A DNA stretch of 64,000 bases from NCBI GenBank assembly GCA_032358255.1, contig JAULBX010001780.1, forward strand, positions 1 through 64,000. The letters run 5' to 3'. A program made the position numbers and the translations under genes. The stretch comes from Heterotrichella gracilis. Lineage: Eukaryota; Sar; Xanthophyceae; Tribonematales; Xanthonemataceae. Under the pieces are notes generated by a model, which saw only the letters and a program-made list of their open reading frames with translations, was not told the DNA's origin and searched no databases. This document shows positions 24,374 to 37,500 of this stretch, piece after piece (the first letter of the stretch is position 1; each line of letters begins with the position of its first letter).

Positions 24374-25555
24374 GTGGAGGGGGATGTGCTGGAGGTGCGT
24401 GCAAACCCTAGCGCTAGGGTATGGGTGGTGCCTGTAAAGTCTGGCGCAAGGAGGGTGTGGCATTGTTGGGCCAATTACAGGGCAATCTGGCTGTCTTGAG
24501 GTTTAATTTATGTAGCAAAGCAATATCAGCAGACACTCTTGTGCAGCTTGCGCCATCCAGACGTGTTAAAGGCTTGTTGTGACATTTCTTGATACGCACA
24601 ATTTCAAGAACACCTGTGACCAATCAGCCGTTGTTGAGGTCGTTCCAATGGAAATAGGCAAAAGAGGAAATGCACTTCTATTTTGCACCAGCATGAATGG
24701 CAGCATCGGTGTAGATTTGAGAAGCTGCCATTGGACAATGCTAGCCGTCTGCGAATGCTGTGATTCTTTGACAGTTTGACCAATGAAAACCGCCGCAGCT
24801 GCTGTCAAGCTGTACTGTGATCAGCACTACCCAGAAAAGGTGAGCCTGCTGTTGAGCCTGCAAATGCGCTTCAACACCTGTGCATGATGGGTTATCTCTG
24901 CTTGCCTTGACAAGGTTTCTGACACACACAGCTATTTCCTGTAGTTTAGCATGCCCACTGCAAAGCCCTAGACACTCCCCTGACAGTCCTGCACGCATTC
25001 CATTCACTACTATCAACAGCAAATCAACAACAACCAGTCCTCAGTAAAGAGCTGTGGCTAGTTTCGCGCGACTGGCTAACTGTGATTCACTCCAGTGGGG
25101 CTGGGTTTGAAGTTAAGGGTTGTGACAGGAGTGTAGTCTTGCCAGTTGGAACCTTGTTGCCATTGGCACTTCTATATAACAATATATTGACTTTGCATAG
25201 AGCGCTCCGGCCATAGCACTTGTCTCGGTGTTTTCAAGCGAAAACCTGTGTACACAAATTGACAACCCGCAGACTGCTGCCAATGCTGCCATGTCACATG
25301 CCACGATGGTCTCAATAGACCAGCACTTACCAGCACCAAATATCTACCTTTCTTTATAGAGCAAAGTTCACACAGAAACTCTACACAGTGGCATACAAGC
25401 AAGCCATAGAGATACCAGTGCCTTTGCTTAGTGCTTTTAGGCAAGGCTTTCCAAGGGAAACCCTGGAGGGTTACAAAAGGACGAGGCCCGCCCGTGACTC
25501 TGTTTGGTATTGATACATAAACCTCTGCACCCAGTTGGAGGCAGCAGTTGACACC
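24374..25555. other. Intergenic, contains SHPRH promoter region
   Basis: No gene recognised. A TGTAA 3'-end signal for the upstream gene lies at 24433-24437. The remainder precedes the SHPRH start. No clear core promoter motif seen. Confidence 0.5.
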
Positions 25556-28500
25556 ATGGTGCGGAAGAAGCAGGAGCGGCCGGTGGCCAACGCCGGTCCG
25601 GTGGAGGCGCGCCTCCACCAGCCACACCCACCCCTCGGCACCCCCACCAGTGCCCCCAGCACCGATAGCGAGGGGGAGGAGGAGCAGGCTTCCCTCAGCA
25701 GGAGCCGAAAGCGCGCACGTGACAGCCCTACTGTATCCCAGTCCAGTGGTCTGTCGCGATGGACTGTTGAGCAACGGCAGCGCGAGGCCAATCAGGGGGA
25801 GGTGGTGGAGGTCAAGGTGGTGGATGTGGAGGTGGTGCGGGTGGAACCCAGCAGGGGCGAGCAGCCAGCGACGCTGTTCTTCTCGGAAGAGGAGGGGGCG
25901 GAAGGGGGGCTGGAGAGGGCGGCGGTGGTGGTGACTGCCGAGGCGGCGAACGGGCAGGTCCTCGCAGAGGTGGGTGGGTGGTGTGCACATGCATGCATGT
26001 GGCCACGCATACTTTTCAAAACGACGTGTTCAAAGGTTAGCGAGGGCCCTGTCGCGAGCGCTGAAAAGCTGCCAAATATGTTGTTAGAAAGTGTTTTATG
26101 TCTGATATGCTGCGCCTGAGCGTTAACCTGATGTGGGTCCAAGAACGTAATGCATGCATATGTGTTAGTCACAACAGTGCAAGATGTCATGCACGCATAC
26201 TACACCCGCAAGGGTTTTAAAATCCAGGAGCGCCCTTTTCCATATGCCCATATATCCACTCTGCATCTCACCCACGCTCTGCCATGCCAACCCGACACAC
26301 CCTACACCTCGCGTATACGAGCCCGCAAACCAAACTTCTCCCCACTAGCCCTTCCCTTTTCCACCCAAACCCCCCAAGCAGACTGCATCCCATACAATAA
26401 CCTCAATCACACCCCGCAAACAACCTCAACGTGTTGCGCTCAACCCCCCGTCAGACCCGTAACCCACCCTCCCCACCCCTCCCTTACCCCCCCTTGCAGC
26501 TTCGCATGCCAGCGCCCTCCTCCACCCTTGTCACCGATCTCCTGGAGCTCATTTCCACAGACTGGCTGCATTTCTCGGCCAACCTGCGCTCCTCCCCGCC
26601 ACAGCTTACCCTAGGGTTTTCCACCAACGCCCTCGCCAAGCCCCCAGACCACGCCGAGGCGAGGGGACACCGGCAAAGCAGCAAATTGCAGAGAATTGTT
26701 GAATGGTTGATGCCAGAAATTGGGGCTGAGACCCATTGGCCACATGCTCCGCTGGCCCCCCTAGTGGTGTCCCAGCCGCTGTCGCCCAGGGGGGTGGCAC
26801 GCAAGGTAGGGTTTGGTGTAGGGTCAGGGGGCGCGTCAGCCATGGGGTAATGGGTTCCACACCACACAGAAGATTGTCCAAGCGCTCTTGTCTTTGCACT
26901 ACGAGCTACATACGTCACGCTGCATCGCCAGTGTGCCCAAGTCCCCTGTGTGGGTCTGCCCCAGCACAGCCCAACCTTACAAGAAGCTTGAGGCAGCCAG
27001 CATGGATGCCGCTGAGCTGTACGGGGCAGCAAAGCATGTTACCCACATCTCAATTACTACACATTTATCCATCATCATGATCACGATTACCCCTGCATCA
27101 TATCAGATTGTCGATGCACCGCATAGCCCACACCCCACTCCCACCCCCCCCACAGGCAGCCCAGCACAGTCAGTCCCAGGAGGAGGCAGCCAGCATGGAT
27201 GCTGCTGAGCTGTACCGGGCAGTGAAGCCATCAGGGCAGGAGCCGCAGTGGTCCGGCCCCCTGCCCGCCCTGCGCCCAACCCTACGAGGGTATCAGAGGC
27301 GGGCACTGGAGTGGATGGTGGGGCGGGAGCGGCTGCCGGAGGTGCGTGCAAGAAGTGTCAATAGAGACAGCCAAAGGGGTGTCAATAAGAGTAATAAACA
27401 GGTATTAAGGGTGGAAATAACCGTGGCATTGGAACTGCATTACCAACTGCCATAATTTTGTAACACCCAAACACTGTCGTCCGCTGTTATTTTATTTTTG
27501 GAAACATATACCCATGCAGCTGGACCCTAACGCCGAGCATCCCCTGTGGCGGCCAATGACAACCCTGGGAGGCAAGCAGCTGTGGTACAATCCCTACAAC
27601 GGATCCCTGTCCCCACACCCATTCCCTGCGCCTGAGGTCGTCAAGGGGGGGATATTGGCGGATGAAATGGGGCTGGGGAAGACGGTGGAGGTGCTTGGGC
27701 TCATCCAGGCCAATCCTTGCCCGCCAGAGTTTCTGGTCCCTGATGAGGTGGGGTTGCATCCCCGGGGAGGGAGGCGTGGTTGATTAAGGGCTGGCAATTT
27801 ACTGGTTTGGGTTTGGAGCTGCAGTGACCTCCTTGGCAGAAATTCACTATCCAACCAATAGTCATGTGGCCGTTCATGTGTTGCTGCAAGCGCCACACAT
27901 TGTGACTGAGTCAGACCCCTTGCTTGACCAAACTCCTCTCGCCTAAAGGCCCGTAGGTTCCCTTCCCACCACGTTGAGCTTTTCCAACCCACTTTCCCTA
28001 CACCTCGTGTCCCTGTCCTCTATTTCAGACTCCCAGCCCTATCAACGTCGATCCCCAGGAGCGCATCGAGTGCACCTGCGGGGATTCCAACCCTGACCCC
28101 ACAGCCACCGATGGCACCACCTACAAGGGGCTGTGGGTGCAGTGCGATGAGTGCCTGGCGTGGCTGCATGGGGACTGTGTAGGGTTCACAGCAGCGGACC
28201 AGAGAGGTGGGTTTACCCTAAATCCTAGACGTTAGACTTCAGCCTTAAACCCTGAACCCTAGACCCTATTGTGCTGCCAATGGCTCTAATGCAGTGTGAT
28301 GAATGCCTGGCATGGATGCATGCGGCCTGTGTAGGGTTCACAGCAGCGGACCAGAGAGGTGGGTTTACCCTAAACCCTAGACGTCAGACGTCAGCCTTAA
28401 ACCCTGAACCCTAGACCCTATTGTGCTACCAATGGCTCTAGTGCAGTGTGATGAATGCCTGGCATGGATGCATGCGGACTGTGTAGGGTTCACAGCAGTG

Positions 28501-31500
28501 GACCAGAGAGGTGCGTTTCACCCTAAACCCTGTTTTATATACCCTAAACCCTAATGGGCTACTGAGGGATGTGGGTTGAGTGTAACGCCTGCCCCTGGCG
28601 TGGCTGCGTGGGGTTTTCACAGCAGTAAAACCAGGATAGTGAGTTCTCACTCTGCATCCCCAACCTAAACTTGGTTGGCCCATTTGGATTTGGTTTCGGT
28701 CTTGGGGCTTGTGCCGTGCTTTCAGCCAGTGGCTCCGTATGCTCATGGACCTCCAAAACCCTATGCACCACCTTACACCCTAGGTTACCCTCTCCGTCCC
28801 TATACACCCCTCTCTTTACCCACAGCAAACAAGGCCTTCACCTGCCCGAGTTGCGTGGCTGCAAAATTATAGAGTGCCACCTTTAACCCTAGGGCACCTT
28901 CCCCGACCCTAATCACCGTCCCCCCCACAGCAAACAAGGCCTTCACCTGCCCGAGTTGCGTGGCTGCAAAATGTGCCCCGGGGCCTCTGGTGCCCTCCCG
29001 CGCCACCCTCATTATCACCCCCACCTCCATCAGCAACCAGTGGGTGGAGGAGATCGCCAAGCATTTGGTCCCGGGGACCCTCAAAGTGGTCCAATACCAG
29101 GGCCCTACCACCCCCCTGGTGAGTGCAATGCATGCCACTAGGCAAGAATTTGGTCTCGGGGACCCTCAAAGTGGTCCAATACCAGGGCCCAATAACACCC
29201 CTCTGGTGAGTACAATGCGTGACACCGGGCAAGCTGGAAGGTCTGTATTGCATTTTTCATAGGTATCGCATAGGGTGCAGGGCCATGCACATGTGACATC
29301 GGCCATATGCTGGTGAGACAAACCTGTGTTGAGGGTTCTGTAGAGTAAAGAATTAAACCCTAAACTCTAAAGTTTGGGATGTACCTTGTATATTCTTCTA
29401 TGTACATTGCAGGTGACCAATGCCACCTCGGCAGCCGTGGGTGCCCGCCGCAGCCAATCAGTGCCTGCGGCAGGCAGTGGAGTGGTGGTCACAGCTGCTG
29501 AGCTGGCGGATGCGGACGTGGTGTTGACCACCTATGACGTGCTGCGGAAGGATGTGTATCTGACGGAGGACACAAGCAGGAAACGGCTGCGGGGACAGAG
29601 GAAATACCAGGTAGGGGATGGGCCGTGGAGTTGCATGAAATTGGGAAAGTGCCAGGTGGGGATAGGCAGGAGAGTGGCGTGAAATGTAAAAAAAATAAAA
29701 AATGGGGGTGATGTTGTCCATGCTACCTATGACGTGCTGCGGAAGGATGTGTATCTGACAGAGGATAAAGCAGGAAACGGCTGCGGGGACAGAGGAAATA
29801 CCAGGTGGGGATAAAAAGGGAATCACGATGTGGGGATAGGCAGGCGAGAAGCATGAAATGAAAAACAAATAACAGGGGACTGGCTAGAGACTAGCGTGAA
29901 ATGCGTTTTGTTGCAGGTTGGTCATGCTGGGTCCCACATGTCCACTACAGATAATGACATTCATGCCGCATCGTGTCAGCCCTTCCCCATCCCTCCACCC
30001 CCCATGTTCATCCCCACACCAATCTGCTCCCCATTCCCCTCCTCCCCAGATCGTTCCCACCCCCCTCACCCGCATCCTGTGGTGGCGCGTGTGTCTGGAC
30101 GAGGCCCAGCTAGTCGAATCCTCCACCGCCAAGGCTGCCGAGATGGCCCTGCAGCTGCCCGCAGAGCACAGATGGGCGGTCAGCGGCACCCCCCTGAGCA
30201 GGTAAGCTTGGTTAGGGTTTAGGGTTTTGGCATGTGCATGGGTGCATCTGCGCGTGGTCGGGCACTTTGCACAGGCGAGCACCATGGGGGCGTTGGCGTT
30301 GGCTGTACAAATCTTGGTGCTGAAGGATGACTGAGCATCATGCCTCATCATCCGGGATGCAAGGAGCCTGGGGAGTAACTGTATCTTCAACTCGGAGTCT
30401 GGCTTTGAACATAGTACCATGATTGGTCTTTTGGGATGCAAGGAGCCTGGGGGATAAGTTTAAAGTTGCTGCCCCCTTAAAATTCTATCATTTCCTCCCC
30501 TTAAGTAGGGGCCTGGAGGACCTGTTTGGGCTGTTTGCCTTCCTACGCTTTGCGCCCTATGATGAGCGCTTCTGGTGGAGGGAGGTGCTGCAGAAGCCTT
30601 ATGAGAGGGGGAGCGATGCTGGTGAGGGGGATGGGTGAATTTTGTGTTTAAACTTAAGGGTGTAAGGTATAGGAATAGGGGTGGCTAGCGCAAGGGGTCA
30701 ATGTTCTGCGCCGTGTGATGAGGGCACTAGACAAAGATGTATCTTTATCCATTCCCATTTGACCTAATACCACCACCCTCAATCCATATCACTTTCCCCC
30801 CTCCCCTTACCGCCCACCCCCACACTATCCCCCTCTCCAGGCCGGGCCTGGCTATTGGCTGTGCTCCGCCCCGCCGCCGGTGGCTGCCTGTGGCGCAGCA
30901 GCAAGTCTGACGTGGCAGCTGAGCTGGGCATCCCTGCGCAGCGCCACCTGGCGGTGCACCTGGCCTTCTCAGCGGTGGAGAGGCACTGGTACAACAGGCA
31001 GCACCAGGTGGGGGGGGTGGGGGATCGGGTGAGGTGGGGAGGTGCTGGTGGGGTTGACAGCACCAGGTGTTGAGTGGGGAGGGTGGAGGTGGAGGCGGCA
31101 TGTGTATGGGCATGGCTCAAAACCGTCATAATGGCCCTCAAACACCCATGCTGTACCTCCACATGTGTGCCTGGGCAGCCGTTCCTCTCTCGTCACGTAC
31201 GCAAACCCCCTGTCTTTGCACAGGAGTGCATTGCCAAGGCCAGGGAGAGCCTCTCGTTTGATCTGGTGGGTGGCCAGGGTGGCGACCGCACCCTCACCCC
31301 CAAGGAGCAGCGCACGGTGCTGCAGCCGCTGCTCAGGCTGCGCCAGGCATGCTGCCACCCACAGGTGCGCATTCCTTCCCAATTGGACCCAAGCACCTCG
31401 CCCAAACTTTGATCCCCAATCTGGACCGTGGCTCTCAACAGGGCTTGAATAGTATTGCCAGGGGGTGTTGATATATAAACCAGGAAGTTTCTGGTTTATG

Positions 31501-34500
31501 TATTAACACCCCTGGTATTACCGCTGATGTGATTCACGAGTACATGACACAGCGAGGGTGTCAGGATATAAATACATCGCTCTTGTCCCCATTGCTATGC
31601 CCATGACCATGTTCCAAAGCTTCCAAAAAATTGCACTCAATGCTGCCCCCAATGCCAACCAGGCTGGGTTCTCCTGCAGCGTTCAGTGCCCTTGCTCCCA
31701 TCACTGTTCCAAGTCTCTCTTTAAAATCCACCGAAATTAATGCTCAGGCTGGCTCTGGTGGAGGAGTGTAATGCAGCCTGGCGCCCACTGTTGCTTATTA
31801 CCATGCCCCCAATTTCCTCACGATCTCCACCCACTCAGGTTGGCTCCGGCGGCATCCGCGCCCTTGCCCCCACCGCCGCCCCCATGACCATGTCCCAAGT
31901 GCTGGAGGTGCTGGTGGGCAAGGCGAGAGTGGAGGGGGAGGAGGCGCAGCGAGCGGTGGTGGCCGCGCTCAATGGGTTGGCGGGGGTGCTGCTGCTGCAG
32001 GGGGAGGTGGTGGCGGCGGTGCGCACGTACCGCCAGGCGCTGCAGACAGGTGGGTGGTGGCGGCGGCGATGGTGACGATGGTGGTGGTTCTTGGTGGTGT
32101 TGGTGGTGATGTTGCTGGCGGGGTGTGGCGCATGGGTGTGTGGCTTGGAGCAGGAAAGACAGGGCAGGGGATTGTCATGGTATCAAAACCCTACATATCA
32201 TTAACTTAGGTAGGGAATATATATTTATGTAGTGACAGAAGGAATAACTAATGATTTTCAAGCAACATTCCCGCCCCAATCCTGTCCAATCCCACCCCTT
32301 GCAGCCGAGGACAACAAGGAGCTGATTCGCGTGGACCCCCTCCAGCGCCTGCACACCCTGCACAACCTGGGGGTGGTGGCGGGGCCGGATGGCAGCGGAG
32401 TGCCTGCTGAGGCGGGGAGGACGCTGCGGGAGGCGGGGCTGGCAGTCGAGGCGCAGGAGATACGAGACAAGTAAGCACGCGAGGGGGAATGGGTGCATTG
32501 GCTTTTGGGACAATGCGCAGGGAGGGGTACAGGGACACAATACCCATGGGGTTGAGGTGCAGGGGATGTGGGACAAGAATGCACATGGGGGATGGATACA
32601 GGGGTACAGGGGATAGATATCACATGCGCAGGGGCATATAGCCTTGTGACATGGTACGATTGCAATCACACATAGTCACAATCACAATCACAGACACAGT
32701 TACATTATGGCATGCATTGCATTGCATGTAACTGCGTCGATGCGTGGAAGCTTATGTTTTGGGTGACTGGTCATGTAACTAGTAATGTAGATTTACAATT
32801 GGAGTTCATTACAGTATGGGCACTCTGACGTTCCACAGGTACCTGGCCGAAGCTGCAGCAGGGCTGGGCGAGGCCAAGTCCAGCCTGGAAGCCACACAGG
32901 ACCAACTCCAGCGCCTGTGGGCAGGGGGGGAGGCAACAACCTCTGCAGCGGGGAGGTCTGCCCCTGCCTCGCACTCCACGTGGTACCTGGAGGCTATTGA
33001 CATGCTGGCGCGCCACAGCGGGGACGGGGTTGCAGGTGCGTGTGTGGTGGGGTGATGGGAGGGAAGGGGGGAGGATGTGGTAGGGGAGGCTGAGAAGTAT
33101 GTGGTGGTCAAGGAGTGTGTGGTCTTCCCTGCCTTAAATTTCTTGTAATGCACACCTGCTGATACATGGGCTGCGTAAAGTTTGTAAATCAGTGGGTTCA
33201 TTGGTTCTACGTATTGATCCCCTTTTCCCTTTATTCTTGTACCAGACATATCTCCCTTCTCTTGTCAATGACAAAATGTTAACTTTTCAGACTCAAAATT
33301 GGATCAGAGATCAATTTTTCGCATGATTACCCATGCAGGCACGGTGGCTGCGGTGAAGGAGCGGCTTCAGGATCAGGGCCAGTACTGGGCCAAGACAGAG
33401 CAAAACGCACTCTCCCTGGTTTCCCAGTTTTCCACCTTGGACGGTCTCAAGCTGCTGCTGCAGCGCCAGCTGGAGGAACTAGGCTCAAAGCGAGGGGAGG
33501 TATTGCAGGAACTGGGCAGTTTGCAGGGAGAGGTGGAGGGGGTGCGGCCAGGGGACGAGGTGGTGGAACAGGCGGCGCGCTGCGACAGGTGAGGCAGTGT
33601 TGTAGTCGGGACAGGCAAAACGGTATTGTAGATGAGACAGGTGGAACAGTGTCTGTCATTTCGATAGGGCAAATAGGGCGACGCGCTGCGACAGGTAAAA
33701 CAGTGTTGTATCTGGGACTGGTGAAATGGCGCGAATTGCGGCAGGCAAAACAGCATTGCTATTGTGACAGGTGAGTTGGTGGCTGAGCCACAGAGTAAGG
33801 GTTAAGGTGCCCTGCAGGATGCGATGTTTGTGCAGACCAAAATCCAGATATGTGCAGCTACATTCCTCTCAGCAGTTGGGTGCGCCAGTGCTATTGTCCG
33901 GCCACCCACCTACCCGTCCATCAAACCTCTGACGGGCTATCTGATTTCCTCTCCCTGCGCCTCCTTGCCAGGTGTCGCGCCGAGCTGGGCCATGCGGGCA
34001 GCACCTGCCGCCACTGCCATCTAGATGATTTGGTCATGGGCTGGGAGGTGCGCGCCATATCAATACAGGTGCGTGGGAAACCCTGGACACAATCCTACAA
34101 GGGTTCCACGGCTTGTAGCTTGGGTGTTTTGTGATTTTCCGTCGCTGCCACCTAGATGATCTGGTCATGGGCTGGGAGGTGCGCTCCATATCAATACTGT
34201 TATCAATACAGGTTCGCACTAAACACTAAACCCTACATAACGCTGCAAGAGTGCACATATGGAACCCTACTGGATAGAACTAGACGTCATAACTGCCATG
34301 TGTGCAGGCATAGAAGAGTATTGCATTTATAAGAGTTAAGAAATAGAACACTCTTGAGCGCATTGTTGCTGCAAACCTGGTACTCCATCACCCTGAAACC
34401 CTAAATATATATTGGACCTGCCGCAGGTGGTTGCCCATGGGGCCCGAGGGGGCCAAGGGGCGCGCGTCACAGCCGAAGAAGCAATCAAATCCCACCAGGC

Positions 34501-37500
34501 GGCCCTCCTGCGCCGCGCGGGCAGAGGGGGCCTAAATGAGCAGCAGGCCCTCCAGTCGGAATATGGCAATTTGGAGGGGGGCGAGGGGGTTGGCCCTGGG
34601 GACGAGGATGAGGAGAGGGGCGGTGCGCGCATCATCAGCAACAGGAACCCTAGCGAGGTTGAGGTGGTGCTGCGGATGCTGCTGCAGCTGCTCAGGCAGC
34701 AGGCAATGCCGGCCGGTATGGCAGGTGCGGAACCCTGTAGGAAACCCTAAACTATACCCTAGACTAGTACAAGACTATACCCTAGTCTTGTACCCGTTTA
34801 CTTAATGACACCACTACCTAAAGCTCCGAAGTGTACAGCACCATTCCGCTGAAACGAAGCACATCCCGTAGTACTTACCTTGAATCAGGGCAACATGTCA
34901 ACACTGGCGCTGTGTGCGCACTGGGCCGGGTCCAATCTTTGTTTTACATGCTCAGGACCCTTGAAATATGTTCAAATGCCCTTCAATTATGTTCGTTGCA
35001 GCTCGCAAGGAGACCCTTGTGGCCTCCGCCAGATCCGCCATGGATGCCATAGAGCTGGAGCGCACCCAGCTGCTGCTGAGGGTGCGAGCCCTTGCCCTTG
35101 CCCAGCGGCGCCTACTGTATGCACACGACGAGCTTGAGATGGCTGTGGTGCGGCTGAGGTTAAGGCTGCCTGGGGAGCGGGTGAAGGCGCATGAGCAGGG
35201 GTTCAAGCTGCGGGAGGCCGAGGTGGCGGTGCGGCACCATGTGAGTGGCGGGTGGGGGTGGGGGTGGAGGTGGTGGGGGCGGTGGTGGTGCTGGCACGAG
35301 AACGAATTGGAGAATCGTTTTTTTGCTGATCCTTATTTTGCTTGATTTAATGCTGCATCCCACAGGACCTGACCATGGACCGCATTGCGGGGGAGTCTGA
35401 GCTGCGCAACACGCTTGGCCTGCTGCGATACCTGCTGGGGCTAAAGAGGGCCATGGAGAGGAGGCAGGAGGGGGAAGGTGGGGGGTGGGGGCAGAGGGAG
35501 ATGCATTTGTGGAGGCTGTTTGTCATTGCATGGGCAGATATGTGGACCGATGGAATCACTGTACACGCATGCATTCGCAAGGGGAGTGCAGAAACCTCTG
35601 GACGTACGAGGACATGTTCCTACTATCGATACAAGATATTTGCATGCATCTGGAGAGGGGTACTGTGCGGGGAGGTGGAACATTTTGTCTGTTACGACAT
35701 CCCACGTGGATTTGCAGGGGATGAGGGAGGGGCCACAGAATCCCAGGACCTGTGCCCTGTGTGCCACGAGGAGCTGGGGTCTGACCTTGCCATGATGCCA
35801 TGTGGCCACCAGGTGTGCACCCGCTGCGCGCTGCGCCTGGTGGACGAGATCCCAGCCACAGTTCCCAAGGTGAGTTCAATTCCAACCACAGCCTCAAAAA
35901 TAGTTCAATATTCCCGGGGGCAAGCCAGCCTGGTGCAGGTGTATAAATAATATATTGGGTTGAAATTGAGGTTGAGTAAACCCTGTACGTTTCACATTGG
36001 TCTGCAACAGTCGATTTAGAGTGCAGCATCTTCAAACCCTAAGCAGGGTTTGTTACCCCCTTTGTGCAGGCGCACCGTCGTGTCAAGTGCCCCACCTGTC
36101 GCAGCCGCTGGCCCCTGGGTGAGCTGGTGTATGTGGATGGGGGCAGGGCCAGGGTGGAGGTGGGGAGCCAGGAGGGGGGCGAGGGCTCGTCACAAGGGGT
36201 GGCAGGGGTGGACGCAGAGGGGGAGGCAAAGGTGGCGGTCAGCGGCTCCTATGGCACCAAGGTAGGGTTTCTGCATCATGCTAGGGTTGTGCACTTACAA
36301 GTATGCAAGGGTGGGGGGTGCGGCATCACTGGAAAGTGGGGGACAAGGGTGTGCTATTTTGCAAAAAGGTAAACCAAAGGAAAGAAAAGCATCGTGTATG
36401 TGGGGCCTGTACCTGCCATGCGCATGCTAGGGGTGTGCCTAGGCCCCATCTGCATGGGAGCGTAGTCAACGGCTAGTGCTGACATGGCCATGTGTATAGG
36501 GAAATGCTCGCTTTGGGCCTTGCGCCCACACACGGGTTCACGGAATACCATGGTGAGGTTTTCTACCTCGCCGCGGCTCCAGGTATTCGTTGACCTGCTC
36601 ATGTGCTCCCACGAGGGCAACCTGGTTTGGACCTTGGCTCATGGAGCCCTTTTCCACTAGCTCAGTCCCCCCTGCTGGCAGCCAACCCAGGGGTGAGGTA
36701 TCTTGTTATTGGGGTCTGGGTTGCTGCCTCTAACAAAGCTGTGCAGCAAAGGCAGCGGCTGGGTGTCAAGCCATCCTCTTTGCAAAACTGATTGTAGATA
36801 ATTTCTTGGAGTCCTGGGCTGGGGTGTGCAAGTGCAGCTGTTAAAGCTACACCACAACGCCAAGCTGACCAGGAAATGGGGTCACGGTGTAGGGTTTAGG
36901 TTTCAGCGCTGTCCGGTATTATCTCGGACAATCTAGATTCATCCGTGGAAAGTTCCAGAGACATCCGGTGCATTCTCAGAGGGTCCTGTCGACCCTCTTC
37001 GCACGCTATAAGAAGCAATCACGACACGGTTTTTACTATAAACCCACAACGTAACTTTAGCTTACTATTCCTACATCACACGTACTGATACACGTTAGAA
37101 AACACGATCCACAACTCCGTACCTGTTACATAGATTTTTCCATACACCATGGTGGACCCCAGCAAGTTCACACAAAAGGTATCAGAAAGTCTAGGAGCAG
37201 CCCAGCAGCTAGCCCTTGACAACTCACAGCAGCAGCTCACCCCCATCCACCTGGCCATCGCCCTGTTCGAGGATGCGGAGGGCCTGGGAAAGCAAGCAGC
37301 CATCAAGGTGGGGTCTGAGGACACCTACCGATCCGTGCTGCGGGTGCTAAAAAAGAGGCTGGTTCGCCTTCCAGCAGTCTCACCCCAACCCAGCGAGGTC
37401 TTCCCTTCACCGGAGCTGGGCAAGGTGCTCAACAAAGCCGTGCAGCAGCAGAAGAAGAAGGGGGATGCGTTCCTGGCCGTGGATGTGCTCCTCCGGGCCG

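Noticed and set aside
25172-25990. 272-codon minus-strand open frame
   Set aside because: Antisense of SHPRH exon 1; composition is Leu/His-rich with no recognisable domain.
28292-28516. Additional true SHPRH exons encoding extra zinc fingers
   Set aside because: The copies are 64 nt, so inclusion breaks the frame; the PHD finger is complete without them.
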